A DNA stretch of 64,000 nt from CAZPRY01 sp964589175 (GTDB taxonomy: Bacteria; Fidelibacterota; UBA2242): NCBI GenBank assembly GCA_964589175.1, contig CAZPRY010000011.1, positions 32,888 through 96,887 on the forward strand, in the 5' to 3' direction. How positions within the stretch are numbered: the stretch's first letter is position 1; each line of letters starts with the position of its first letter. Shown here piece after piece: positions 25,767 through 35,154 of this stretch. The translations under genes were made by a program, and so were the position numbers. The notes under the pieces are model-generated. The model was not told the DNA's origin. It was given only the letters and a program-made list of their open reading frames with translations, and did not search any database.

Positions 25767-27434
25767 ATGAACAGCGACAAGATCAAAGCAGGAATGGAGA
25801 GAGCCCCGCACCGGGCGCTACTGAAGGCCACCGGGAAAACCGACGAAGAAATCAAAAGACCCTTTATAGCGGTCGCCAATTCTTACACCGATATCGTCCC
25901 GGGGCATGTCGGATTAAACGCAGTCGGGGAAATCGTCAAAGAGGCGATCTATGCGGCCGGCGGCGTGCCCTTTGTATTTAACACGATCGCGGTTTGCGAC
26001 GGGATTGCGATGGGGCACATGGGCATGCGTTACAGCCTGATGAGCCGCGAGATCATCGCGGATTCGGTCGAGACGATGCTGCGCGCCCACTGCTTTGACG
26101 GGCTGGTCTGCATTCCGAATTGCGACAAGATCATTCCGGGAATGCTCATGGCCGCCGTACGGGTCAACATTCCGACGATTTTCGTTTCGGGCGGACCGAT
26201 GCGGGCAGGCAAGACATCGACCGGAAAAACCGTGGATCTGATCTCTGTATTTGAGGGGATTGGCGCTCGCCAGGCAGGTAAAATTTCCGATGAAGAATTG
26301 AAAGATATCGAGGACAATGCTTGTCCCGGCTGGGGCAGTTGCTCCGGTATGTTTACAGCCAACTCGATGAATTGTCTCTGCGAAGCGATCGGGATCGCGC
26401 TGCCCGGCAACGGCACGGTTCTGGCCGAAGATGAACATCGCCAGGATCTCTACCGGGAAGCCGGTCGGCGCATCGTCGCGATGATTGAAGAAGACCTGTG
26501 CCCACTGGACATCATCACGCGTGAATCCATCGATAACGCCATTGTGCTGGATATGGCGATGGGAGGGTCGACCAACACCGTGCTGCACACATTGGCTCTG
26601 GCCAGTGAAGCCGGCATCGACTACGATCTTGCCCGAATGCACGAACTCTCGCAGAAAACGAAGAATATCTGCAAGGTTTCGCCGTCCAGCCCCTACCATG
26701 TCGAAGATGTCGACCGGGCCGGCGGAATCAGCGCAATTTTAAAAGAAACCGGGCGGGAAGCCGGCCTGATCCACGGCGACTGCAAAACCGTCACCGGAAA
26801 GACATTAGCGGAAAATATCGAAACTGCCATTATCAAAGACGAGGCAGTCATTCATAAACTCGAAAATGCGTACAGTAAAACAGGAGGACTGGCGGTGTTG
26901 AGCGGCAACCTTGCACCGGAAGGCAGTGTCGTCAAGTACGCGGGAGTCAGTACATCGATGCAGAAATTCGAAGGACCGGCCGTGATTTTTGACAGCCAGG
27001 AAGAGGCCTGCGAAGGTATCCTGGCCGGAAAGGTAAAAGCCGGCGATGTGGTCGTCATTCGCTATGAAGGTCCCAAAGGCGGACCCGGCATGCAGGAGAT
27101 GCTCTCACCGACATCGTACATCATGGGACGCGGGCTGGGTGAGAGCGTGGCCCTGATTACCGACGGCCGCTTTTCCGGCGGTACGCGCGGCGCCTGTATC
27201 GGTCACATTGCCCCGGAAGCCGCCGACGGCGGGCCGATCGGCCTGCTGCGTGAAGGGGACCGCATCGCGATCGACATTCCGAACGGAAAACTGGAGGTCC
27301 TGCTGTGTGAAGTGGAACTGCAGAAACGCCGCAGCGAATGGAAACCACGCCCGCCGCGTGTGAATTACGGCGCATTGGGTCGCTATGCAAAGATGGCATC
27401 TTCCGCCAGTAAAGGTGCTGTACTTGAGTTATGA
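25767..27434 (+). CDS. ilvD: Dihydroxy-acid dehydratase
   Basis: 555 residues, full length for IlvD. It converts dihydroxy-isovalerate and dihydroxy-methylvalerate to the keto acids in valine and isoleucine synthesis, using an Fe-S cluster. Cysteines of the cluster region are in 'AVCDGIAMGHMGM', 'IPNCDKIIPGMLM' and 'CPGWGSCSGMFTANSM'; the C-terminal 'GRFSGGTRGACIGHIAPEA' block is also typical. The ATG at 25767 follows GGAGATCAGC; an in-frame start at 25731 would fall in the terminator. It is the first structural gene after the attenuator. Confidence 0.97.
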   Translation: MNSDKIKAGMERAPHRALLKATGKTDEEIKRPFIAVANSYTDIVPGHVGLNAVGEIVKEAIYAAGGVPFVFNTIAVCDGIAMGHMGMRYSLMSREIIADSVETMLRAHCFDGLVCIPNCDKIIPGMLMAAVRVNIPTIFVSGGPMRAGKTSTGKTVDLISVFEGIGARQAGKISDEELKDIEDNACPGWGSCSGMFTANSMNCLCEAIGIALPGNGTVLAEDEHRQDLYREAGRRIVAMIEEDLCPLDIITRESIDNAIVLDMAMGGSTNTVLHTLALASEAGIDYDLARMHELSQKTKNICKVSPSSPYHVEDVDRAGGISAILKETGREAGLIHGDCKTVTGKTLAENIETAIIKDEAVIHKLENAYSKTGGLAVLSGNLAPEGSVVKYAGVSTSMQKFEGPAVIFDSQEEACEGILAGKVKAGDVVVIRYEGPKGGPGMQEMLSPTSYIMGRGLGESVALITDGRFSGGTRGACIGHIAPEAADGGPIGLLREGDRIAIDIPNGKLEVLLCEVELQKRRSEWKPRPPRVNYGALGRYAKMASSASKGAVLEL

Positions 27435-27463
27435 GGAATCCCCAAAATACTGACGAGGAAAAA

Positions 27464-29194
27464 ATGAATGGAGCAAAGATATTAATAGACGGATTGAAAC
27501 GCGAAGGTGTGGATACGATCTTCGGCTACCCCGGAGGCGTTGTCATTCCGATCTTCGATGTTCTCTACACGACCAAAGAGATTAAATTTTACCTGACCCG
27601 CCACGAGCAGGGCGCCGCCCACGCCGCCGACGGGTATGCGCGTTCGACCGGTAAAGTGGGCGTTTGCCTAGTGACCTCCGGGCCGGGTGCGACCAATACG
27701 ATCACCGGAATCGCTACCGCTAAAATGGACTCATCGCCGATTGTCGTCATCAGCGGCCAGGTGCCTTCGGTCAATATCGGGACGGACGCCTTCCAGGAGA
27801 CGGATATGCTCGGGCTGACCCGTTCGATCTGCAAACACAATTACCTGGTTCAGGACGTCAAGGATTTACCCGGAATCATCAAAGAGGCTTTTCATATTGC
27901 CCGAAGCGGGCGGCCGGGACCGGTATCGATCGATATCCCGGTTGATGTTTCGAGCGGCAAATTGAAAAATTATGTCTACCCGGAAACGATCGATTTGCCC
28001 GGTTACAAACCGTCAGTCAAGGCCAATTCCGGACAGATCATCAAATTGGCGCAGGCGATCGAAGAGGCCCGGAAACCGCTGCTCTACACGGGCGGTGGAA
28101 TTGTCATCTCGGGCGCAACACCCGAACTGCTGCAGCTGATCGATAAAACCCGGATTCCGGTGGTGACGACCCTGATGGGTCTCGGAACGGTGCCGTACGA
28201 TCATCCCTGTTTCCTGGGAATGCCCGGCATGCACGGAACGGTTGCGGCCAATAAAGCCCTGGTGGAATGCGACCTGTTGATCGCCGTCGGCGTGCGCTTC
28301 GATGACCGGATTACCGGGCCGCGACAAACGTTTGCCGTTGGTAAAACCGTGGCGCATATCGATATCGATCCGGCCGAAATCAGCAAAAACGTGAAGGCCA
28401 ATATTCCGGTTGTGGGTGATGCCAAGGGCGCCCTCGCGGAACTGACCGAAAAGGTCAAAGAACGCGCCCGCGATTCGTGGAATGAACAGACAGATGCCTG
28501 GAAGGCTGAATTCCCTTTGACCTACAAAGATGCCGGAAACGGAAGTGTCAATCCCCAGTATGTTATCGAACGCCTGAACGAGTTTGCGGAGAAAGACGCC
28601 ATCATCGTGACCGATGTCGGCCAGCAGCAGATGTGGACCGCCCTGTATTATCATCATCGCCTGCCGCGCCATTTCCTGAGCTCCGGCGGCCTCGGAACCA
28701 TGGGCTTCGGATTACCAGCGGCAATGGGCGCGGCGGTTGCGAATCCCGGCACCCAGGTCGTCTGCATTGCCGGGGACGGCGGTATTCAGATGAATATCCA
28801 GGAATTAGCCACGTGCGCCATCAATAAGATTCCGGTCAAAGTAATCGTACTTAATAATGCTTTTCTGGGTATGGTGCGGCAATGGCAGGATTTGTTCTGG
28901 GAAAAACGCTATTCGCAAACCTGCCTGAAACACGGACCCGATTGTCCGCCCGAATGTCGCGGGCCGAACGGAAACTGTCCGCCGCGCTACCTGCCAGATC
29001 TGATGAAAATAGCCGATGCGAACGGCATGGTCGGCTACCGGGCAACCAGTAAAGTCGAAGTGGATGAAATCCTGCAAAAAGGGCTGGCGGAAGAGGGCCC
29101 GGTGCTGATGGAATTTTTCGTCAACCGGGAAGAGAATGTCTACCCGATGATATCTTCCGGAAAACCTTTGACTGAAATAATCATGGGAGCATAG
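27464..29194 (+). CDS. ilvB: Acetolactate synthase, large (catalytic) subunit
   Basis: 576 residues. 'GVDTIFGYPGGVVIPIFD' and the catalytic Glu in 'RHEQGAAHAADGYAR' open the thiamine-diphosphate fold; 'GDGGIQMNIQELAT' with 'LNNAFLGMVRQWQ' is the ThDP/Mg site. Near residues 487-505 there is an insertion with four cysteines ('TCLKHGPDCPPECRGPNGNC') between 'RYSQ' and 'YLPDLMKIA', absent from E. coli-type enzymes. ATG 27464 has GAGG and the usual start 'MNGAKILIDGLKREGV'; an ATG at 27431 overlapping the ilvD stop is less likely. The small subunit gene follows by two bases. Confidence 0.96.
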   Translation: MNGAKILIDGLKREGVDTIFGYPGGVVIPIFDVLYTTKEIKFYLTRHEQGAAHAADGYARSTGKVGVCLVTSGPGATNTITGIATAKMDSSPIVVISGQVPSVNIGTDAFQETDMLGLTRSICKHNYLVQDVKDLPGIIKEAFHIARSGRPGPVSIDIPVDVSSGKLKNYVYPETIDLPGYKPSVKANSGQIIKLAQAIEEARKPLLYTGGGIVISGATPELLQLIDKTRIPVVTTLMGLGTVPYDHPCFLGMPGMHGTVAANKALVECDLLIAVGVRFDDRITGPRQTFAVGKTVAHIDIDPAEISKNVKANIPVVGDAKGALAELTEKVKERARDSWNEQTDAWKAEFPLTYKDAGNGSVNPQYVIERLNEFAEKDAIIVTDVGQQQMWTALYYHHRLPRHFLSSGGLGTMGFGLPAAMGAAVANPGTQVVCIAGDGGIQMNIQELATCAINKIPVKVIVLNNAFLGMVRQWQDLFWEKRYSQTCLKHGPDCPPECRGPNGNCPPRYLPDLMKIADANGMVGYRATSKVEVDEILQKGLAEEGPVLMEFFVNREENVYPMISSGKPLTEIIMGA

Positions 29195-29196
29195 CG

Positions 29197-29712
29197 ATGG
29201 TTGAGAAACACACAATAATTATTACCGTTCTGAACAGCCCCGGCGTTCTGGCGCGGATTACCGGTTTACTCTCGCAGCGTGGCTATAATATCGAAAGCGC
29301 GATCGCGGCACCAACCGAAGATCCCAACGTCTATAAAATCAGTATCGTCGTGGAGCAGAGCGAAGAGCATATCGAGCAGATTGTCAAACAGTTGAATAAA
29401 CTCGTCGATACCGTACGGGTTATCGATATTTCCCACAAAGGCAATTACATTGTCCGGGAATATATCATTCTCAAAGTAGATGTCAATGCCAAAAGCCGTA
29501 CCGATCTTTTCCAATTGATCCATGTCTTCAAAGCCAATCCGATTGACGTGGCGATGGATCATGTGATTCTGGAACTGGCCGGGACGCGCCGTAAAATTGA
29601 TCGTTTTATCGAAATGGTCAGACCGTTTGGCATCAGTGAATTTGTCCGCAGCGGGGAATTCGCAATGGCGGAGTATCAATCACCAAGAAAAGGAGAAAAA
29701 AATGGCTATTAG
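29197..29712 (+). CDS. ilvN: Acetolactate synthase, small (regulatory) subunit
   Basis: 171 residues. An N-terminal ACT domain, 'IITVLNSPGVLARITGLLSQRGYNIESA', binds the feedback inhibitor valine; the C-terminal half 'ELAGTRRKIDRFIEMVRPFGISEFVRSG' is the ALS small-subunit domain. It starts two bases after ilvB and overlaps ilvC by 11 bases. Confidence 0.96.
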   Translation: MVEKHTIIITVLNSPGVLARITGLLSQRGYNIESAIAAPTEDPNVYKISIVVEQSEEHIEQIVKQLNKLVDTVRVIDISHKGNYIVREYIILKVDVNAKSRTDLFQLIHVFKANPIDVAMDHVILELAGTRRKIDRFIEMVRPFGISEFVRSGEFAMAEYQSPRKGEKNGY

Positions 29713-30709
29713 GATGTATTATGACAAAGATTCGGATGCGCAGATTCTCAAGGGCAAAACAATTGCTGTGATCGGTTATGGAAGCCAGGGGCACGCCCAG
29801 GCGCAGAATTTACGCGAAAGCGGATATAATGTCATCGTTGCGGAAGTGAAGACGTCGCCCAATTACGACCTGGCGGTTGAACACGGTTTTAAGCCGATGA
29901 CGGCGGCGGATGCCAGCGCCCAGGCGGATATCATCCAGATATTGCTACCCGATGAAGTCCAGAGCAGAGTCTATCGCAGTGAAATCGCCCAGCATCTTAG
30001 CAAGGGTAAAGCGCTGGTTTTTTCGCACGGTTTCAATATTCACTACGGCCAGATTCAGCCGCCGGCGGATGTGGACGTCTATATGGTTGCCCCCAAGGGA
30101 CCGGGTCACCTGGTACGCCGGCAATATGAAATCGGCGCCGGTGTGCCTTCCCTGATTGCGGTCTTTCAGGATGCCAGCGGTAAAGCCAAGAACTTGGCCC
30201 TGGCGCATGCCTGCGGTATCGGCGCCGGGCGGGCCGGTATCATCGAAACCACCTTCCAGGAAGAGACCGAAACCGATCTTTTCGGCGAGCAGACCGTGCT
30301 TTGCGGCGGCGTGACTGAACTTGTCAAAGCCGGGTTCGAGACGCTGGTGGAAGCCGGCTATCAGCCGGAGATCGCCTACTTCGAATGCCTGCACGAATTG
30401 AAACTGATCGTCGATCTTTTCTATGAAGGCGGCATCGCCGGGATGTACTATTCCGTCAGCGATACGGCCGAATACGGTGGCATGACCATCGGCCCGAAAA
30501 TCGTCAATGACGACACGAAAGTGCGCATGAGAGCTGCGTTGCGGGCCATCCAGGACGGCAGTTTTGCCCGGGATTGGATTCTGGAAAACCAGGCCGGCCG
30601 GCCGGTATTGAACGCCTCGCGCCGGGAACACCAGGAACTCCTGGTCGAAAAGGTTGGACGCCAGCTACGCAGCATGATGCCCTGGCTGAAGAAGCGAGAT
30701 AAAAAATGA
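29702..30709 (+). CDS. ilvC: Ketol-acid reductoisomerase (class I)
   Basis: 335 residues, short class I form. 'IAVIGYGSQGHAQAQNLRESGYNVIV' is the Rossmann fold; 'LPDEVQS', 'APKGPGHLVRRQYE' and 'EIAYFECLHELKLIVDLFYEGG' carry the metal-binding Asp/Glu residues. After strand beta-2 the loop reads 'AEVKTSPNYDLA', with Glu48 where NADPH-dependent enzymes typically have 'GLRxGSxSW' with Arg/Ser that bind the 2'-phosphate; this hints at NADH use. ATG 29702 is preceded by AAGGAG; the frame is open upstream but within ilvN. Confidence 0.96.
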   Translation: MAIRMYYDKDSDAQILKGKTIAVIGYGSQGHAQAQNLRESGYNVIVAEVKTSPNYDLAVEHGFKPMTAADASAQADIIQILLPDEVQSRVYRSEIAQHLSKGKALVFSHGFNIHYGQIQPPADVDVYMVAPKGPGHLVRRQYEIGAGVPSLIAVFQDASGKAKNLALAHACGIGAGRAGIIETTFQEETETDLFGEQTVLCGGVTELVKAGFETLVEAGYQPEIAYFECLHELKLIVDLFYEGGIAGMYYSVSDTAEYGGMTIGPKIVNDDTKVRMRAALRAIQDGSFARDWILENQAGRPVLNASRREHQELLVEKVGRQLRSMMPWLKKRDKK

Positions 30710-32283
30710 AAGCACAGAGTGTACAACTCTTCGATACGACGCTGAGAGACGGCACCCAGATGGAGGATGTCTCCTTCTCGGTGGAAGATAAACTGCATAT
30801 CGCCCGCAAACTCGATGAGTTCGGTGTGAATTATATCGAAGGCGGCTGGCCCGGTTCGAATCCCAAGGATTTTCTCTTTTTCAAACGCGTGAAAGACGAA
30901 CAATTCAAGAACGCCCGGGTGGTCGCTTTCGGCTCGACGAAACGCGCCAAAAACAAGGTGGCCGACGATCCCAACCTGCAGGCCCTGCTGGATGCGGAAA
31001 CGCCGGCCGTCTCGATTTTCGGCAAGTCCTGGATGCTGCACGTCGAGAAAGCCCTGCGGGTTACGGCCGAGCAGAATCTGGCTATGATTCGCGAGAGTGT
31101 GGCCTACATGAAAGCCAGGGGCAAAGAGGTCATCTACGATGCCGAACATTTTTTCGACGGCTACAAGGACAACCCGGATTACGCCCTGAAAACCCTGCTG
31201 GCGGCCCAGGATGCCGCCGCAGATGTGATCGTACTTTGCGATACCAACGGCGGAACACTGCCCTCCGAGGTTGGCGACATAATCGATGCCATTCGGGAGC
31301 AGATTCGTCTGCCGCTCGGGATTCACGCCCACAACGACGGCGGTATGGCCGTGGCCAACAGCGTCACGGCGGTCTTACACGGCTGCACCCACGTTCAGGG
31401 CACGATCAATGGCTACGGCGAGCGCTGCGGCAATGCCAATCTATGCGTTGTAATTCCCAATTTGCAGTTGAAGGCCGGGATTCAGTGTGTGCCGCCGGAG
31501 AAGATCGGCGCCCTGACCGCCCTTTCGCATTATGTCAGCGAGGTGGCCAACCTGCCGCATCCAAACACGATGCCGTTTGTCGGCAAGAGCGCCTTCGCGC
31601 ATAAGGGCGGCATTCACGTTAGCGCCGTGATGCGCGATACCGGCTGCTACGAACATGTCCCGCCGGAGAGCGTCGGCAATAAACGGCGCGTACTGGTTTC
31701 GGATCTGTCGGGACGCAGTAATATCGTTTTTAAAGCCGATGAATTGAGCATCAATCTCGAATCGGATCAGGACCGCATTCCGGAGATCGTACAGCGTCTC
31801 AAGGAACTTGAACACGCGGGCTATCAGTTCGAGGCGGCCGAGGGCTCGCTGGAATTGGTCATCAAAAAGATGAAAAACGAATACCAGAATTACTTCACCT
31901 TGAAGGGATTCCGGATCATGGTCGAGAAAGATGAAACCGGGGAGATGCGTTCGGAAGCCAGCATTCGCGTGCTGGTCAACAACGAGATCGCCCACACGGC
32001 TGCCGAGGGCGTGGGCCCGGTGAATGCCCTGGATAACGCCCTGCGCAAGGCGCTGGTGGGTTTTTATCCGGAGATTCAGGCGACCAAACTCTCGGATTAT
32101 AAAGTGCGTGTCATCGATGCGCAGGCGGCCACCTCGGCGCATGTGCGGGTGCTCATCGAAACCACCGCAGATGGGACGAGCTGGGGAACAGTCGGCGTAT
32201 CGGAGAATATCATCGAAGCCAGCTGGCAGGCGCTGACGGACAGCATTTCCTATTATTTAATGAAACAACGAAACGGTAATTGA
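30706..32283 (+). CDS. cimA: (R)-citramalate synthase
   Basis: 525 residues of the DRE-TIM metallolyase family. 'LFDTTLRDGTQMEDVSFSVEDK' and 'NYIEGGWPGSNPKDFLFF' are the citramalate-synthase variant of the LeuA motifs (GGWPGSNPKD in place of the isopropylmalate form). 'HAHNDGGMAVANSV' gives the metal-binding histidines; a LeuA-type allosteric domain occupies residues about 390-520. It condenses pyruvate with acetyl-CoA to start threonine-independent isoleucine synthesis, and the leuCDB genes nearby supply the next steps. It overlaps ilvC by four bases. Confidence 0.93.
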   Translation: MKAQSVQLFDTTLRDGTQMEDVSFSVEDKLHIARKLDEFGVNYIEGGWPGSNPKDFLFFKRVKDEQFKNARVVAFGSTKRAKNKVADDPNLQALLDAETPAVSIFGKSWMLHVEKALRVTAEQNLAMIRESVAYMKARGKEVIYDAEHFFDGYKDNPDYALKTLLAAQDAAADVIVLCDTNGGTLPSEVGDIIDAIREQIRLPLGIHAHNDGGMAVANSVTAVLHGCTHVQGTINGYGERCGNANLCVVIPNLQLKAGIQCVPPEKIGALTALSHYVSEVANLPHPNTMPFVGKSAFAHKGGIHVSAVMRDTGCYEHVPPESVGNKRRVLVSDLSGRSNIVFKADELSINLESDQDRIPEIVQRLKELEHAGYQFEAAEGSLELVIKKMKNEYQNYFTLKGFRIMVEKDETGEMRSEASIRVLVNNEIAHTAAEGVGPVNALDNALRKALVGFYPEIQATKLSDYKVRVIDAQAATSAHVRVLIETTADGTSWGTVGVSENIIEASWQALTDSISYYLMKQRNGN

Positions 32284-32296
32284 AAGGAAGTTAACG

Positions 32297-33856
32297 ATGG
32301 GTAAGCGAGACATTATCATTTTTGATACGACGTTACGGGACGGAGAACAGAGCCCGGGTGCATCACTAACGGTCAACGAAAAACTAGTAGTTGCACTTCA
32401 GCTTGCCCGACTTAAGGTGGACGTGATTGAGGCCGGATTTCCGATTGCCTCCGAAGGCGATTTTGAGGCGGTCAAACAGATCGCGCAGAATGTCAAAGGT
32501 CCCACGATCTGCGGCCTGGCGCGCGCCAGTGCGGCCGATATCGACCGCTGCTGGGAAGCCGTAAAATACGCCGCGAAACCGCGCATCCACACCTTTATTG
32601 CGACTTCCAAAGTACACCGTGAAGAAAAGTTGCGCAAGAGCAAGGAAGAGGTGATTGCCCTGGCCGTCGAAGCCGTACGCCGCGCGCGCGGCTATTGCGA
32701 CGATGTGGAGTTTTCGCCGGAAGATGCGGCGCGTACCGATATCGATTATATGTGTGATGTCGTGCGGGCGGTCATCGAGGCCGGCGCGACGACGATCAAC
32801 ATTCCCGATACCGTCGGCTACGCCGAGCCAACGGAGTTCGGGGCGCGTATTCGTTACCTTTTCGAAAAAGTGCCCGCCGCGAAAGACGTGGTGATCAGCG
32901 TACACTGCCACAACGACCTCGGCAATGCCGTCGCCAATTCCCTGGCAGCCATCGAAAACGGCGCCACCCAGGTGGAGGGCTGCATCAACGGAATCGGTGA
33001 GCGGGCCGGTAACGCTTCGCTGGAAGAGATTATCATGAACCTGGTCACACGCAAAGACTATTTCAATGTCAATGTGAATGTCAACACGCGTGAACTCTAC
33101 CGCACCAGCCGCCTGGTTTCGAACCTGACCGGCATCGACGTACAGCGCAACAAAGCCGTCGTCGGCATGAACGCCTTTGCGCATGAAGCCGGCATCCATC
33201 AGCATGGCGTCCTGGCCAGTAAACTGACCTACGAGATCATGACCCCGGAAGAGGTCGGCTGGATGGGCGAAAACCTCGTGATCGGCAAGCATTCCGGCAA
33301 ACATGCCGTGATGGCGCTACTCGAAGAAGAGGGCTTTCAACTGGATAAGGACCAGATTTTCCAGATTACCGACAAGGTCAAACTGCTGGCAGACAAACAA
33401 AAGAGTGTGGAACAGGATGATGTCATCGCCATCGCGCGCGACGTCACCCACCAGCTTTCCGATGAAGAGCAATTTATCAAACTGGTTGAATTTAACGTGA
33501 CCACCGGTTCGGCGATGATGCCGACTGCCTCGGTAAAACTCGATGTGGAAGGGGAACTCAAAATCGCGGCCGGCGTGGGTGATGGCCCGATCGATGCGGT
33601 CAGCAACGCCATCTGGCAGATGATCGGTCCCTCGCTGAAACTGGAGAATTACAACCTGAAAGCCATCACCGGCGGGACCGATGCCCTGGCCGACGTTTCG
33701 ATTCGCCTGTCCGATGCGAGCGGGAACCTGTTCAACGCCCGGGCGGTGCACGAGGACGTCATCCAGGCCAGCGCCAAGGCGATCATCAAGGGGATTAACA
33801 AGGCCGTCGGTTTTCAGAAAAAGGAAGCGGCGAATATGGCAATTGAGGGAAAATAG
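32297..33856 (+). CDS. leuA: 2-isopropylmalate synthase
   Basis: 519 residues. 'IFDTTLRDGEQSPGASLTVNEKL' carries the catalytic Arg-Asp, 'VHCHNDLGNAVANSLAAIENGA' the metal histidines, 'GIGERAGNASLEE' the second HMGL signature, and 'GENLVIGKHSGKHAV' the subdomain-I region. The C-terminal leucine-sensing domain spans about residues 395-510. It commits keto-isovalerate to leucine. It is distinguished from the neighbouring cimA by the 'EAGFPIASEGDFEAV' substrate motif. AAAGGAAG precedes the ATG. Confidence 0.97.
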   Translation: MGKRDIIIFDTTLRDGEQSPGASLTVNEKLVVALQLARLKVDVIEAGFPIASEGDFEAVKQIAQNVKGPTICGLARASAADIDRCWEAVKYAAKPRIHTFIATSKVHREEKLRKSKEEVIALAVEAVRRARGYCDDVEFSPEDAARTDIDYMCDVVRAVIEAGATTINIPDTVGYAEPTEFGARIRYLFEKVPAAKDVVISVHCHNDLGNAVANSLAAIENGATQVEGCINGIGERAGNASLEEIIMNLVTRKDYFNVNVNVNTRELYRTSRLVSNLTGIDVQRNKAVVGMNAFAHEAGIHQHGVLASKLTYEIMTPEEVGWMGENLVIGKHSGKHAVMALLEEEGFQLDKDQIFQITDKVKLLADKQKSVEQDDVIAIARDVTHQLSDEEQFIKLVEFNVTTGSAMMPTASVKLDVEGELKIAAGVGDGPIDAVSNAIWQMIGPSLKLENYNLKAITGGTDALADVSIRLSDASGNLFNARAVHEDVIQASAKAIIKGINKAVGFQKKEAANMAIEGK

Positions 33857-33879
33857 ATTTAGAGTAAAAGGAGCTTACG

Positions 33880-35154
33880 TTGGGAACTACGATTACCGAA
33901 AAAATAATGGCGCGCCATTGCGGCCGGGAGAAGGTCGTGCCCGGCGAGCTGATCGATGCCGAAATCGACGTGATCATGTGTCATGATGTCACGACCACGC
34001 CGGCTATCGACATGCTGGCGGAGAAGGGGCTCGCTAAAGTCGCCGACCCGGATAAAGTGGTCGTGATGCCGGACCACTTCGTGCCAAATAAAGATATCAA
34101 ATCGGCCGAGATGGTCGCTAAAATCCGGCGCTGGGTCAAAGCCCAGGGTATCAAACATTTTTACGATTTAGGCAGGCATGGCGTCTGTCACGCCCTGCTG
34201 CCCGAGCAGGGGCATGTCCTCCCGGGGACGACGATCGTCTGCGGTGACAGCCATACCTGCACGCACGGCGCGCTGGGCGCTTTCTCTACCGGCGTCGGCA
34301 GCACCGATCTGGCGGCCGCGCTGGCGACCGGCAAACTGTGGTTCAAAGTTCCCGAAAGCATTCTGTTCCGCATCAACGGTAAATTGCCCGAAGGTGTTTT
34401 CGCCAAGGACGTCATCCTGCATATCATTTCCAAAATCGGGGTGGACGGCGCCCTCTATAAAGCCATGGAGTTCAGGGGGCCCGTCATCGACGAACTTTCC
34501 GTTGAGGGACGCATGACGATCTGCAATATGGCAATCGAGGCCGGCGGCAAGAGCGGCATCATCAATCCCGACACGAAGACGGTGGAGTACGTTAAAGCCC
34601 GTTCGAACCGCGAATTCGAAATTGTCCGCAGCGATCCCGACGCCAGATACGCCGACGTGATTGATATTGACGTCACGGACCTGGAACCGATCGTAGCTTT
34701 TCCGCATCTGCCCAGCAATGGTAAGCCGGTCTCAGAAGTGGGAGATGTACCCGTCGACCAGGCTTATCTGGGCTCGTGCACGAACGGCCGGATCGAAGAT
34801 TTGCGCGTTGCGGCGATGGTGATGAAAAACCGCAAGGTGGCGGATGGAACGCGCCTGATCGTGGTCCCCGCCACTACGGAAATCTGGAAACAGGCCAATA
34901 AAGAGGGCTTGCTGGATGTGTTTATGGAAGCAGGCGCAACGGTATCGACACCGACCTGCGGCGCCTGTCTTGGTGGACACATGGGCATCCTGGCCGCCGG
35001 TGAAAAATGCATCAGCAGCACGAACCGCAATTTTGTGGGGCGCATGGGCAGCCCGCAGTCGGAAGTCTACCTGGCCAGCCCGGCTACAGTCGCTGCATCG
35101 GCCATTGCGGGTAAAATTGCCGATCCGCGTCCTTATCTCCGGGAGGTATTATGA
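33880..35154 (+). CDS. leuC: 3-isopropylmalate dehydratase, large subunit
   Basis: 424 residues, the archaeal/HACN-type short LeuC. Fe-S ligands lie in 'GSCTNGR' and 'CGACLGGHMG'; 'GDSHTCTHGALGAFSTGVGSTD' is the substrate loop. I start it at TTG 33880, seven bases after AAGGAG; the peptide 'MGTTITEKIMARHCG' matches usual LeuC starts, whereas the first ATG (33907) lacks a ribosome site and cuts into the conserved N-terminus. It probably serves both the leucine and the citramalate routes. The stop overlaps leuD (ATGA). Confidence 0.95.
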   Translation: MGTTITEKIMARHCGREKVVPGELIDAEIDVIMCHDVTTTPAIDMLAEKGLAKVADPDKVVVMPDHFVPNKDIKSAEMVAKIRRWVKAQGIKHFYDLGRHGVCHALLPEQGHVLPGTTIVCGDSHTCTHGALGAFSTGVGSTDLAAALATGKLWFKVPESILFRINGKLPEGVFAKDVILHIISKIGVDGALYKAMEFRGPVIDELSVEGRMTICNMAIEAGGKSGIINPDTKTVEYVKARSNREFEIVRSDPDARYADVIDIDVTDLEPIVAFPHLPSNGKPVSEVGDVPVDQAYLGSCTNGRIEDLRVAAMVMKNRKVADGTRLIVVPATTEIWKQANKEGLLDVFMEAGATVSTPTCGACLGGHMGILAAGEKCISSTNRNFVGRMGSPQSEVYLASPATVAASAIAGKIADPRPYLREVL

